Origin: CAIQPS01 sp964631965
Lineage (GTDB): Bacteria > Actinomycetota > Thermoleophilia > RBG-16-64-13
NCBI GenBank assembly: GCA_964631965.1
Contig: CAZWAR010000055.1
Location: 1-20,793, forward strand
Length of the DNA stretch: 20,793 nt
Reading direction: 5' to 3'
In this document: positions 6,285 through 13,354 of the stretch, piece by piece
Layout of the letters: every line of letters begins with the position of its first letter
Position numbering within the stretch: the first letter of the stretch is position 1
The notes under the pieces: generated by a model
What the model saw: only the letters and a program-made list of their open reading frames with translations
Told to the model about the DNA's origin: nothing
Databases searched by the model: none
Program-made: the position numbers and the translations under genes

Positions 6285-8816
6285 TCACGCCTCCCATTTC
6301 CGGATCTCGATGAGGCAGGAGTTGGGGGCCATGCCCGGCACGTTCTGGGACACCATGCGGCTGGGCGTCAGCAGGTTCACGCAGCCGCCCCGGTCGGTGC
6401 TGCCGGCTTCGCCCGGCTCGATGGGGTCGTAGCTGGCCGATCCTTCATAGGAATGGACCACCCCCGGACGGACTCTCTCGGTCACATGCGCGACGCACAG
6501 CACCGAGGCGCGATCGTTGTACAGTTCCACGACATCGCCGTGCTTGATACCCCTGGCGTCGGCATCCGAGGGATGCACGCGCACCACCCAGTACTTGTAG
6601 CCGCCATTGTCCAACCGGTGCCCGGGGATCTCCGAGAGCCACGGCACGTGGTGGTCGTGGTGGGTGTGGAACGTGAACCGTGGGTGCGGCGATATGAGAG
6701 CGATGGGGTACTTCTTGAAGGCCTCGGAGGTGTGGCCTTCCCAGCTGGGGATGTACCGGGGCATGAGCGGCCGCTCGTCGTCGTCGGGAGTATGGGCCTT
6801 GAGGCTCTCGGACACGAACTCGATCTTGCCGCTGTAGGTGCCGAGTTCGGTGCCCTTGTCGGTGTGCCGCTTGGGGTTGCTTGAGTCAGGCGTGTCGCAG
6901 GTCCGGTCCTCGTACCACCAGCGAAGCGCCGGGGTGGGCTTGTAGTCGGGGATCTGCGGGACCACGAAGTAGCCCTTCTTCTTGAAGTCCTCGAACATCA
7001 CGTACTTCGGCAGGTCCGACTTGTAGAACATCTTCTCGATCCACTGCTCCCAGGTGTTGCCCTCGGTGTACTCCTGGAGCACCCCGAGTTTCTCGGCCAG
7101 GCCGCAGAAGATCTCGTAGTCCGACTTGGACTCGCCCACCGGCTCCACGCATTTCTGCTGGTAGATGATGATCCGGTGGTTGGCGCTACCTGAAGCGTGC
7201 AGGGAGTAGCCGCCGGAGCTTGCATACTCGCTGATGTCGTCGCGCTCCAGGTTGGTGCAGGCCGGCAGGATGACGTCGGCCATACGGGTCTCGGTGGAGA
7301 ACCAGCAGTCCTGGTTGACCACGAACTCCAGGTCGGGGCTTTGATACATCCTCACCCACTTGCTGGTATCGACCATCGTCGACAGGAATGCGCCCCCATA
7401 GCGGTAGAACATCTTCACCGGCGAATTCCCCGGCAGCGGGTACTCCCATTTGATGAACTGCTGCTCGAGCGATCCGCCGCAGAACGGCTGCCCCATCCAG
7501 GCGTCCTTGCCGTTGAGGATGGCGTCGGGCGCCGTCAGGCGGTACAGGCGCTGTTGCACGGGGTTGGAGATGGGCTTCTCGGCCATGAGGTTGAAGTTGC
7601 CGCCGCTCGCGTAGCCCGGAAAGTCAAGGGTGTGGTTGTAGGGCGGCCCATTCGCCGTTCCCCAGATGGATACGCCCGGTTTGCCCAGGCCCTGCATCGC
7701 CTGGAGCAGCACCAGCATGCGGGCATGCTCGGTGGCGTAGGCCTGCCGGCAGTAGCCGCCCTCGCCGCCCTTCGTGCCGCCGGCGAGCGTGGTGCGGTGG
7801 GAAGCCCACTCGCGGGCCAAGGCCACTATGGTACGGGCCGGCACGTCGGTGACCTCTTCGCCCCACTGCGGGGTCTTGGGCGTGCCGTCACTTTCGCCCA
7901 GGATGTATGCCTTGAACTCTTCGAAGCCCAGGGTCTTGCGCTCGATGTATTCCTTGTCGTAGGTGCCCTCGGTGATCCAGACGTAGGCGATGGCCGCAGC
8001 CAGCGCCGAAGTGGTGCCGGGCCGGTAGGAGATCCACTTGGAGCCCACGTGGGCCGCGGTGTAGTTGAAGTACGGGTCGAGGAAGATCTGGCGGACGCCC
8101 TTGTCCCGGAACCAGAGACGCCACTGGGCAGACTCGTTGCCTCCGTAGATGCCGTGCGTGGTGTCGCAGTCGTTACCCCAATGGATGATGAGTTCCGTGT
8201 GCCTGAGATTGTCCTCGAGCATGTCGTAGTGCTCGGGGTTGCCCAGCCTCCAGTAGAAACCGTAGGTGTGGGTGGCGCCCCAGTGCCAGCCTTCCCAGCT
8301 GTCGGGGTTGTCCAGGATGTCGGTGAAGCCGATGAGGCTGAAGAACCGGGACCAGGCGCCGGTGCGGTAGCCGACGTTGCCCCAGTTGTGGTGGGAGGAC
8401 GCCCGAGAGGTGATGGCTTCCGGGCCATACTGCTGGCGGATGCGGATCATCTCGCTCCCCACCAGCTCGAACGCCTCTTTCCAGCTGATACGCTCGTATG
8501 CCGACTTGCCCCGGTTCTGCGCGTTCCGTCCGCCGTGCCCTGTTGAACCGGGGGCGCCCTTCGGATCGAAGTCCACGCGCTTCATGGGATACATGATGCG
8601 GTCTTCGGAGTACACCCGGGCCCGCTCGGTGAGCGTGAACGGAGCCACGCAGGCCTTGCGCGGTGGGGTGTACTTCTTACCGTCGACCTCGATGGTCCAC
8701 GAAGCAGCGTCGGTCTCGTCGAAGACGAGCGGCCGCACTTTGGTGATCTTGCCTCCGTCGACGTGGACCCGGATGGGTCCGCCGCCCGTGCAGTTCACAA
8801 AGGTCTTTTCCCCCAT
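6285..8816 (-). CDS. athL: Pyrogallol-phloroglucinol transhydroxylase-like large subunit (Mo-bis-MGD enzyme)
   Basis: 843 aa, DMSO-reductase family, near the 875 aa of Pelobacter AthL. The N-terminus has no CxxCxxxC cluster site and no Tat signal, as in AthL. By an ungapped match to the published AthL numbering as I recall it (offset 2), His142, Asp172, Ser173 and Tyr402 correspond to His144, Asp174, Ser175 (the Mo ligand) and Tyr404 of the active site. They lie in SHHNWGN, NPDSWEGW and PGYASGG. The C-terminal molybdopterin-binding beta barrel is present (VVRVHPSDADARGIKHGDVV). The family moves a hydroxyl group between phenols without O2 (pyrogallol to phloroglucinol, with 1,2,3,5-tetrahydroxybenzene as cosubstrate). 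Resorcinol hydroxylase of Azoarcus is a relative, so another di- or trihydroxybenzene is possible. ATG at 8816 follows AGGGGG. It is cotranscribed with the Fe-S subunit. Confidence 0.85.
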   Translation of the reverse strand: MGEKTFVNCTGGGPIRVHVDGGKITKVRPLVFDETDAASWTIEVDGKKYTPPRKACVAPFTLTERARVYSEDRIMYPMKRVDFDPKGAPGSTGHGGRNAQNRGKSAYERISWKEAFELVGSEMIRIRQQYGPEAITSRASSHHNWGNVGYRTGAWSRFFSLIGFTDILDNPDSWEGWHWGATHTYGFYWRLGNPEHYDMLEDNLRHTELIIHWGNDCDTTHGIYGGNESAQWRLWFRDKGVRQIFLDPYFNYTAAHVGSKWISYRPGTTSALAAAIAYVWITEGTYDKEYIERKTLGFEEFKAYILGESDGTPKTPQWGEEVTDVPARTIVALAREWASHRTTLAGGTKGGEGGYCRQAYATEHARMLVLLQAMQGLGKPGVSIWGTANGPPYNHTLDFPGYASGGNFNLMAEKPISNPVQQRLYRLTAPDAILNGKDAWMGQPFCGGSLEQQFIKWEYPLPGNSPVKMFYRYGGAFLSTMVDTSKWVRMYQSPDLEFVVNQDCWFSTETRMADVILPACTNLERDDISEYASSGGYSLHASGSANHRIIIYQQKCVEPVGESKSDYEIFCGLAEKLGVLQEYTEGNTWEQWIEKMFYKSDLPKYVMFEDFKKKGYFVVPQIPDYKPTPALRWWYEDRTCDTPDSSNPKRHTDKGTELGTYSGKIEFVSESLKAHTPDDDERPLMPRYIPSWEGHTSEAFKKYPIALISPHPRFTFHTHHDHHVPWLSEIPGHRLDNGGYKYWVVRVHPSDADARGIKHGDVVELYNDRASVLCVAHVTERVRPGVVHSYEGSASYDPIEPGEAGSTDRGGCVNLLTPSRMVSQNVPGMAPNSCLIEIRKWEA

Positions 8817-8876
8817 CAGTAACCCCCTTGGGTCGCAACGTATGTTCTTGCCCGGCTGCTACGGAACGAAGTCCCG

Positions 8877-8988
8877 GCCGCCACAGCGCACTGGGCGGCG
8901 GCATGCTGTGTCCTCGGTCGCCCCAATAGCGCTGCTATTGGCGCTCCCTGCGTCCTTCTCTCCCGCATACCCATCGTGCTGTGGCGGC
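8877..8988 (-). promoter_or_regulatory. Nested inverted-repeat element upstream of the transhydroxylase genes (candidate structured leader or operator)
   Basis: An 11-bp inverted repeat, GCCGCCACAGC (8877-8887) and GCTGTGGCGGC (8978-8988), encloses a perfect 8-bp hairpin, CCAATAGC-GCT-GCTATTGG (8923-8941). A second partner for the left arm, GCTGTG, occurs at 8905-8910, so alternative pairings exist. There is no T-tract on either side, so it is not a simple terminator for the upstream acyl-CoA-dehydrogenase-like gene. It ends about 60 nt before the large-subunit ATG, in a 216-nt gap with no supportable gene. It could be a structured 5' leader, a regulator-binding site or a small repeat element. 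I match it to no riboswitch class. Confidence 0.45.
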
Positions 8989-9032
8989 GAGGCGTCATTC
9001 TGCAGCAGCCTTGTTGATATCCAATGCGAGCC

Positions 9033-10253
9033 CTAGGCGGTCGGAGCCCCGATGAGCAACGCGACTTCGGTCGTGGAGAACCCGTGCAGGAACGTGTAGA
9101 CGTCACGGACGTACTTGCTGATGGGGAAGTCGTCGTCGCCGGTGCCCATGCCGCCGAACAGGCTGATGGACTTGCTGGCGATCTCGAGACCGATCTCGTC
9201 AACGAACGCCTTGAACAGCATCCCCATCTTGGGATCGTAGTCGACGCGCGTCTCCCAGGCCCAGCAGCACTTGTAGAGCAGCGCCTCGGCAGCCGCGATC
9301 TTGACCTTCATGCGGGCCAGGTCGATGGCCACATGCTGCTGCTCGATCACCGGTTTGCCCCCCTGGACACGCTGCCGGCAGTAGTTAAGGGCCTCTTCAT
9401 AGCAGGCGATGACGGTGCCCAGGTTCACTGCGGCGCCCAGCAGGCCGAACGGCGGCGGGGCGCCCGGACCCTTGGTCCAGTCTTTCTGCGGGCCGCCCCC
9501 GCCTTCACCCTCGGACCCCCAGGCCTCGCCCTCCTTGCCGATGAGGTTCTTCACCGGCACCCGGCAGTTCTGGAACACCAGTTCGGCATTCGGCAGCAGC
9601 CGGCGGCCGAATTTGTTGTGATACCGGCCGATGCTGAAGCCCGGTGCATCCGCGGGGACGAGGATCACGCTCAGGCTGGTGGAGATGGGGCCCTTCTTGT
9701 CGGTACGAGCGTACAGGAAGTACAGCTTGGCGGCGCCGCCGCAGGAGATGAAGTGCTTGGTGCCGTTGATGACGTACTCATCACCCTGCCGCTCGGCGTA
9801 GGTCTGAATGGACTTGCCGGGCTCGTCATAGAGGAAGTGCGAGTCGGTGCCGGCGTCGGGCTCGGTGCGGGCCAAGCCCAGCAGGAACGTGTCGTCTTTG
9901 AGGAACTTGGGCAGCCACTCGTCGCGCTGCTCGGCGTTCAGTTCGTGCACAAGGCGCGGCGATTCCGTGTAGCAGCCGCGGATCAAGGTGGCAAAACCAT
10001 GGTCGGCCCTGCCCAACTCGACCAGGATGAGGGCCAACGTGGTGTAGTCGGCGCCTTCGCCGCCGAATTCCTCGGGGATGGCCGCGGTACGAAGCCCCAG
10101 CTTGGAAGCCTTCTTGAGCAGGTCCCAGGGGATGCAGTCCTCGGGCTTCTGGTTCCTGTCGAGGATGATCGCGGCCGGCTTGACTTCGTTCTGGGCGAAA
10201 TCGCGGACCATATCCCGCGTCATTTCCTGCACGTCGGTGAGCTTGAAGTCCAT
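9033..10253 (-). CDS. Acyl-CoA dehydrogenase-like flavoprotein (unusual; canonical catalytic Glu absent)
   Basis: 406 aa with the full ACAD architecture: N-terminal helical domain (1-120), middle beta domain (about 125-235, with LARTEPDAGTDS and INGTKHFISCGG contacting FAD and substrate) and C-terminal helical domain (270-406). ATG at 10253 has AAGGAG 6 nt upstream. Two things are odd. First, KYVRDVYTFLHGFSTTEV aligns without gaps to the MCAD segment that ends in YEGT, placing Phe392 where the catalytic Glu376 should be. Second, a Gly/Pro/Lys-rich insertion (about 241-269) precedes the C-terminal domain. Glu286/Glu287 in the helix used by isovaleryl/long-chain enzymes could replace the base. 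It may oxidise an acyl-CoA or alicyclic thioester and feed EtfAB encoded nearby. It lies downstream of lysR on the same strand, after a 242-nt gap. Confidence 0.8.
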   Translation of the reverse strand: MDFKLTDVQEMTRDMVRDFAQNEVKPAAIILDRNQKPEDCIPWDLLKKASKLGLRTAAIPEEFGGEGADYTTLALILVELGRADHGFATLIRGCYTESPRLVHELNAEQRDEWLPKFLKDDTFLLGLARTEPDAGTDSHFLYDEPGKSIQTYAERQGDEYVINGTKHFISCGGAAKLYFLYARTDKKGPISTSLSVILVPADAPGFSIGRYHNKFGRRLLPNAELVFQNCRVPVKNLIGKEGEAWGSEGEGGGGPQKDWTKGPGAPPPFGLLGAAVNLGTVIACYEEALNYCRQRVQGGKPVIEQQHVAIDLARMKVKIAAAEALLYKCCWAWETRVDYDPKMGMLFKAFVDEIGLEIASKSISLFGGMGTGDDDFPISKYVRDVYTFLHGFSTTEVALLIGAPTA

Positions 10254-10495
10254 GCGTGCTCCTTCTCGCGGCTGGTGAAGAACAAGGCCCCGGCGCGTCG
10301 TTGTTCAGCAGCCCCCATATACAGTTCCATCGAACATGATAGTCCCGGCGCGGGCAGGGGTCCTCATTCGGCCAGACATTTCATGAGTGACCAGAAGTAT
10401 GACGGCAACGTATACCTGCCGCAATGGGGGGACGCCTGGGGCCCCATCGGGCGGGAAAGGGCCCAGCCGTTCGGCTCGCGGCTCGGGAGCGGCAG
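10254..10495 (-). promoter_or_regulatory. lysR-ACAD intergenic region with a candidate ACAD promoter
   Basis: The minus strand has a TATCAT -10-like box (10341-10336). Immediately downstream is the inverted repeat GTTC-CATC-GAAC (10324-10335), a possible operator. No good -35 is visible, which would fit an activator-dependent promoter. A 42-codon open frame on the plus strand (10384-10511) has no Shine-Dalgarno and runs into the 3' end of lysR, so I do not call it a gene. Confidence 0.3.
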
Positions 10496-11380
10496 CTATG
10501 CGCCTCCCTGATGCTGGACCCCGGCGCGGACGTGAGCCATGACGGCCCGAGTCGCCGCAGTCAGGGGCCGGTCCCGCGGATAGACGAACACCAGATCACG
10601 GGTGAGCGGCTTCTGGAACGGAATGGCGACCAGACCGTCGAGCGGGGCCACCAGCATCTTGGGCATGGGCGCGACCCCGACCCCCCGGCGCACGAGCGCT
10701 TTCGTCAGTTCGGGGTAATTCGCTCGGTAGGTGAGTTTGGGTTCGAAACCGGCGTGGCGGATGGCATCGGCCACGATGTTGCCTGCGTTCATCGTGGCCC
10801 GCGGCAGGAGGACGGCCTCCTGAGCGAGCATCTCGAGAGTGATCGCCTTTTGCGTGGCGAGCCGGTGGTCCTCTGCCACCACGAGGAGTATCTCCTCGGT
10901 AAGCAGGTACTGTGTCGCCGCCCGGGTGGACCCCCAGGGCGTCACGACGGCGCAGTCGAGTTCGCCACTTATAACCGCCTCTTCGAGAGCGGCGTCGTCC
11001 TTCTCGATGAGATCCACCGTGACCTTCGGATAGGTATCCAGGAATGACACGATGATAGGCGTCAGCACCAGGGCGAAAACGTTCCCCACCGCACCGAAGC
11101 GCACGGTGCTCGCTCCCGCCCCCGCCTGCTCCTTCATGAGGCTGACGGCGTCCTCGGTTCGGGCCACTATTGCCTGGGCCAGCGGCAGGAGCAGTTGGCC
11201 GCTGAAAGTCAGTTCGACGTGGCGGCCGTAGCGTTCGAAGAGCCGGGTGCCGAGTTCGGTCTCGAGCCGGCCGATCTGTCGGCTGAGAGTGGGCTGCGTG
11301 GAGTGGACGACGCGCGCAGCCCGGCTGAAGCTGCGGGCCTCGGCGACGGCCAGAAAGGATTTGAACAGATCCAGTTCCAT
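10496..11380 (-). CDS. LysR-family transcriptional regulator
   Basis: 294 aa, normal length for the family. The N-terminal winged helix-turn-helix (1-60) reads FLAVAEARSFSRAARVVHSTQPTLSRQIGRLE in two segments, the classic LysR pattern. The effector-binding domain spans about 90-290 (VRFGAVGNVFA, LDCAVVTP, LLVVAEDHRLA, LVRRGVGVAPMP). It is transcribed divergently from etfB across 119 nt, and the ACAD-like gene lies downstream on its own strand. This is the usual arrangement for a LysR protein that controls both itself and the divergent operon. The inducer is unknown; an acyl-CoA or aromatic metabolite would fit the neighbours. Confidence 0.92.
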   Translation of the reverse strand: MELDLFKSFLAVAEARSFSRAARVVHSTQPTLSRQIGRLETELGTRLFERYGRHVELTFSGQLLLPLAQAIVARTEDAVSLMKEQAGAGASTVRFGAVGNVFALVLTPIIVSFLDTYPKVTVDLIEKDDAALEEAVISGELDCAVVTPWGSTRAATQYLLTEEILLVVAEDHRLATQKAITLEMLAQEAVLLPRATMNAGNIVADAIRHAGFEPKLTYRANYPELTKALVRRGVGVAPMPKMLVAPLDGLVAIPFQKPLTRDLVFVYPRDRPLTAATRAVMAHVRAGVQHQGGA

Positions 11381-11499
11381 CTATACAACATCGTAATACT
11401 TGCTGGCAGGAATGAAAAGTTCGGGAAAATGGCGTGCTTCCCCTCGTTGCCGGTAGAATGTAGTTTCGATTCCACAGATGAGACGAAGAAGGGGAGACT
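11381..11499 (+). promoter_or_regulatory. lysR/etfB divergent promoter region
   Basis: TAGAAT at 11454-11459 is a good -10 candidate for etfB. It would give about 35 nt of leader and an AAGGGGAG ribosome site before the GTG start at 11500. The -35 position has no consensus hexamer, as often seen at LysR-activated promoters. Candidate LysR sites are GGGAA (11423-11427) with TTCCC (11438-11442), an inverted repeat with a 10-nt spacer, and TAC-N6-GTA (11384-11395), directly upstream of the lysR ATG. These are guesses from symmetry only. Confidence 0.4.
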
Positions 11500-12276
11500 G
11501 TGAACATCGTCGTGTGCGTGAAGCAGGTGGTCGACACCGAGGCTGAGAAACGTCTCGACCCCGATTCCTGGCGGGTCGACCGCAGCGTCGACTGCGTCCT
11601 CAACCCCTACGATGAATACGCGGTGGAAGAAGCGCTCCTGATCAAAGAAGCCCACGAAGGCACCGTCACGGTGCTCTGCATGGGCCCGGAAGAGGCTGAC
11701 GAGGCCATCCGCAAAGCTCTCGCCATGGGCGCCGACGACGCCGTCCTCGTGAGCGACGCCGCCCTGGCCGGCTCCGACGTGCAGGGTACCGCCTACGCCC
11801 TGACCGAGGCCTTGAAGACCATGCCCTGCGACCTGGCCATCTTCGGAAGCCGTTCCACCGACGGTGAGACCGGCTGCGTACCGGCGGCCGTGGCCGAACT
11901 TCTGGGCCTGCCCCTCCTTTCCGCACTGGGCAAGCTCGAGTTGAACGGCTCCACCGTCACGGCCCAGCGTGAGACCGATTCCGGCTACGTCGCCTACGAA
12001 TGCCCGCTGCCGGCGGTCGTCTCGGTGATCAAGGGGATCAACGAGCCCCGCTATCCCACCATGAAGGGCATCCTGGGCGCCAAGCGCAAGCCCGTCGACA
12101 CCAAAGACGCGGCCGCTCTCGGCCTCGATACCAGCCGCATCGGGCTGGCGGGCGCCAAGACGAAGGTGACCACCGCGCGCGTGGCGGAAGCCCGCAAAGC
12201 CGGCGTCAAGGTGGAGGACGACGGCAACGGCGCCAAGCAGCTCGTCGACTTCCTGGCCGGCGAGAAGCTGGTGTAG
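11500..12276 (+). CDS. etfB: Electron transfer flavoprotein beta subunit
   Basis: 258 aa, normal for EtfB. MNIVVCVKQVVDTE at the N-terminus and the nucleotide-binding loop GSRSTDGETGCVPAAVAELLG (residues about 112-132) are family hallmarks. PTMKGILGAKRKP is the segment used to dock dehydrogenases and EtfA. The GTG start has GGGGAG a few nt upstream. It is the first gene of the etfB-etfA-etfD-like-CMD operon. It should carry electrons from an ACAD-type dehydrogenase (the one at 9033-10253 is the obvious local partner) to the membrane Fe-S oxidoreductase encoded two genes downstream. I see nothing that establishes electron bifurcation. Confidence 0.95.
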   Translation: MNIVVCVKQVVDTEAEKRLDPDSWRVDRSVDCVLNPYDEYAVEEALLIKEAHEGTVTVLCMGPEEADEAIRKALAMGADDAVLVSDAALAGSDVQGTAYALTEALKTMPCDLAIFGSRSTDGETGCVPAAVAELLGLPLLSALGKLELNGSTVTAQRETDSGYVAYECPLPAVVSVIKGINEPRYPTMKGILGAKRKPVDTKDAAALGLDTSRIGLAGAKTKVTTARVAEARKAGVKVEDDGNGAKQLVDFLAGEKLV

Positions 12277-12289
12277 AGAGGAGATGGCA

Positions 12290-13279
12290 GTGGGCAACAA
12301 GACAGGCATCCTTGTCGTGGGCGATGCGGGCTCCGGCCGGCTCGCCAACGTATCGCTCGAAAGCATCACCAAGGCGCGGGCCTTGGCCGGAGACATCGGT
12401 GGAGACGTATACGCGGCCGTCATCGGCGGCGACACAGCCCCACTCGCGGCGGCCGCAGGCCGGTACGGCGCCGCGAAGGTCTACGCAGCTGAAGGCGCGG
12501 ACTTCGAGACGTTCCGCTCCGGCGCCTACACCGACGCGGTTATGGCGGGCATCGCCGCCGCCGACCCGGCCGTCGTACTCTTCTCCAGTTCCCCCGACGG
12601 CCGCGACCTGGCTTCCGCCTGCGCCGCCCGGCTCGGCACCGGGGTGCTGGTGGACGTCACCGGACTGGACGTCCACGACGGCACGCTTACCGCCGTGCAT
12701 CCCTGCTTCGGCGGCGGCATTATCGCCGAGAAGGAAGCGGTGGGAGAGCCGGTCATCGCCACGGTGCGACCGGGATCCTTCGCCCGCGAAGAAGTGGGCG
12801 GAGAGGCCGAGGTCGTCAAGCTCGATGTGCGGCTCAGCCCGGCAAGCATGGCGGCCAAGGTCCTTGACGTGGTGTGCGAGGAGACCGGGGTCATCAGCCT
12901 GGAGGAAGCGACGATCATCGTTTCCGGCGGCCGGGGTATGGGAAACGCCGAGAACTTCGCCGTTATCCAGCAACTGGCCGACGAACTGGGCGCGGCCGTG
13001 GGCGCCAGCCGGGCCGCCGTGGACTCGGGCTGGAAGCACCACCAGCATCAGGTGGGCCAGACCGGTAAGACGGTCTCTCCCGAGCTCTACATCGCCTGCG
13101 GTATCTCGGGCGCCATCCAGCACCGGGCCGGCATGCAGACGTCGCAATACATCGTGGCCATCAACAAGGATCCTGACGCCCCCATCTTCTCGTTCGCCGA
13201 CTTCGGGGTGGTGGGTGACCTCTTCACCGTGGTGCCCGCCCTCGTCGAGGAGATCCGCAAGCGCAAGGCCGCTTCGTAG
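12290..13279 (+). CDS. etfA: Electron transfer flavoprotein alpha subunit
   Basis: About 329 aa. The C-terminal FAD domain is complete: VSGGRGMGNAENF, GASRAAVDSGW, QVGQTGKTVSPELYIACGIS, GAIQHRAGM and VAINKDPDAPIF. The N-terminal Rossmann-like half contacts EtfB. I chose the GTG at 12290 because GAGAGGAG lies 6 nt upstream of it; the in-frame ATG at 12284 directly abuts that site and is less likely, though it would add only two residues. The gap to etfB is 13 nt. It forms the EtfAB heterodimer that shuttles electrons to the downstream quinone reductase. Confidence 0.95.
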   Translation: MGNKTGILVVGDAGSGRLANVSLESITKARALAGDIGGDVYAAVIGGDTAPLAAAAGRYGAAKVYAAEGADFETFRSGAYTDAVMAGIAAADPAVVLFSSSPDGRDLASACAARLGTGVLVDVTGLDVHDGTLTAVHPCFGGGIIAEKEAVGEPVIATVRPGSFAREEVGGEAEVVKLDVRLSPASMAAKVLDVVCEETGVISLEEATIIVSGGRGMGNAENFAVIQQLADELGAAVGASRAAVDSGWKHHQHQVGQTGKTVSPELYIACGISGAIQHRAGMQTSQYIVAINKDPDAPIFSFADFGVVGDLFTVVPALVEEIRKRKAAS

Positions 13280-13354
13280 CGGGCGTCGGCGAGACAGTAG
13301 GCGTGGGCGCACTTCTCGACGACTGGGCTCTAGACGGGCCGGGGAGGGTCTGAT

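Noticed and set aside
7197..8546. 449-codon open frame antisense to the transhydroxylase large subunit
   Set aside because: It is a shadow frame within a gene supported by conserved active-site residues.
6285..8816. Annotation as a respiratory DMSO/thiosulfate reductase or gut-type catechol dehydroxylase
   Set aside because: There is no Tat signal, no N-terminal Fe-S motif and no membrane anchor subunit. The NPDSW motif, His142 and Tyr402 fit the transhydroxylase instead.
8923..8941. CCAATAGC/GCTATTGG hairpin as a terminator of the ACAD-like gene
   Set aside because: No T-rich run follows on the minus strand, and the stem is short; it fits better as part of a structured or regulatory element.
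9024..10511. 495-codon plus-strand open frame opposite the ACAD-like gene
   Set aside because: The opposite strand carries a full ACAD domain set with a good ribosome site. This frame has low-complexity composition and no start signal.
10384..10511. 42-codon plus-strand frame starting MSDQKYDGNVYLPQWG
   Set aside because: The composition looks protein-like, but there is no Shine-Dalgarno, it overlaps the 3' end of lysR, and I recognise no family. It may be a decayed gene fragment, but evidence is too thin to annotate.
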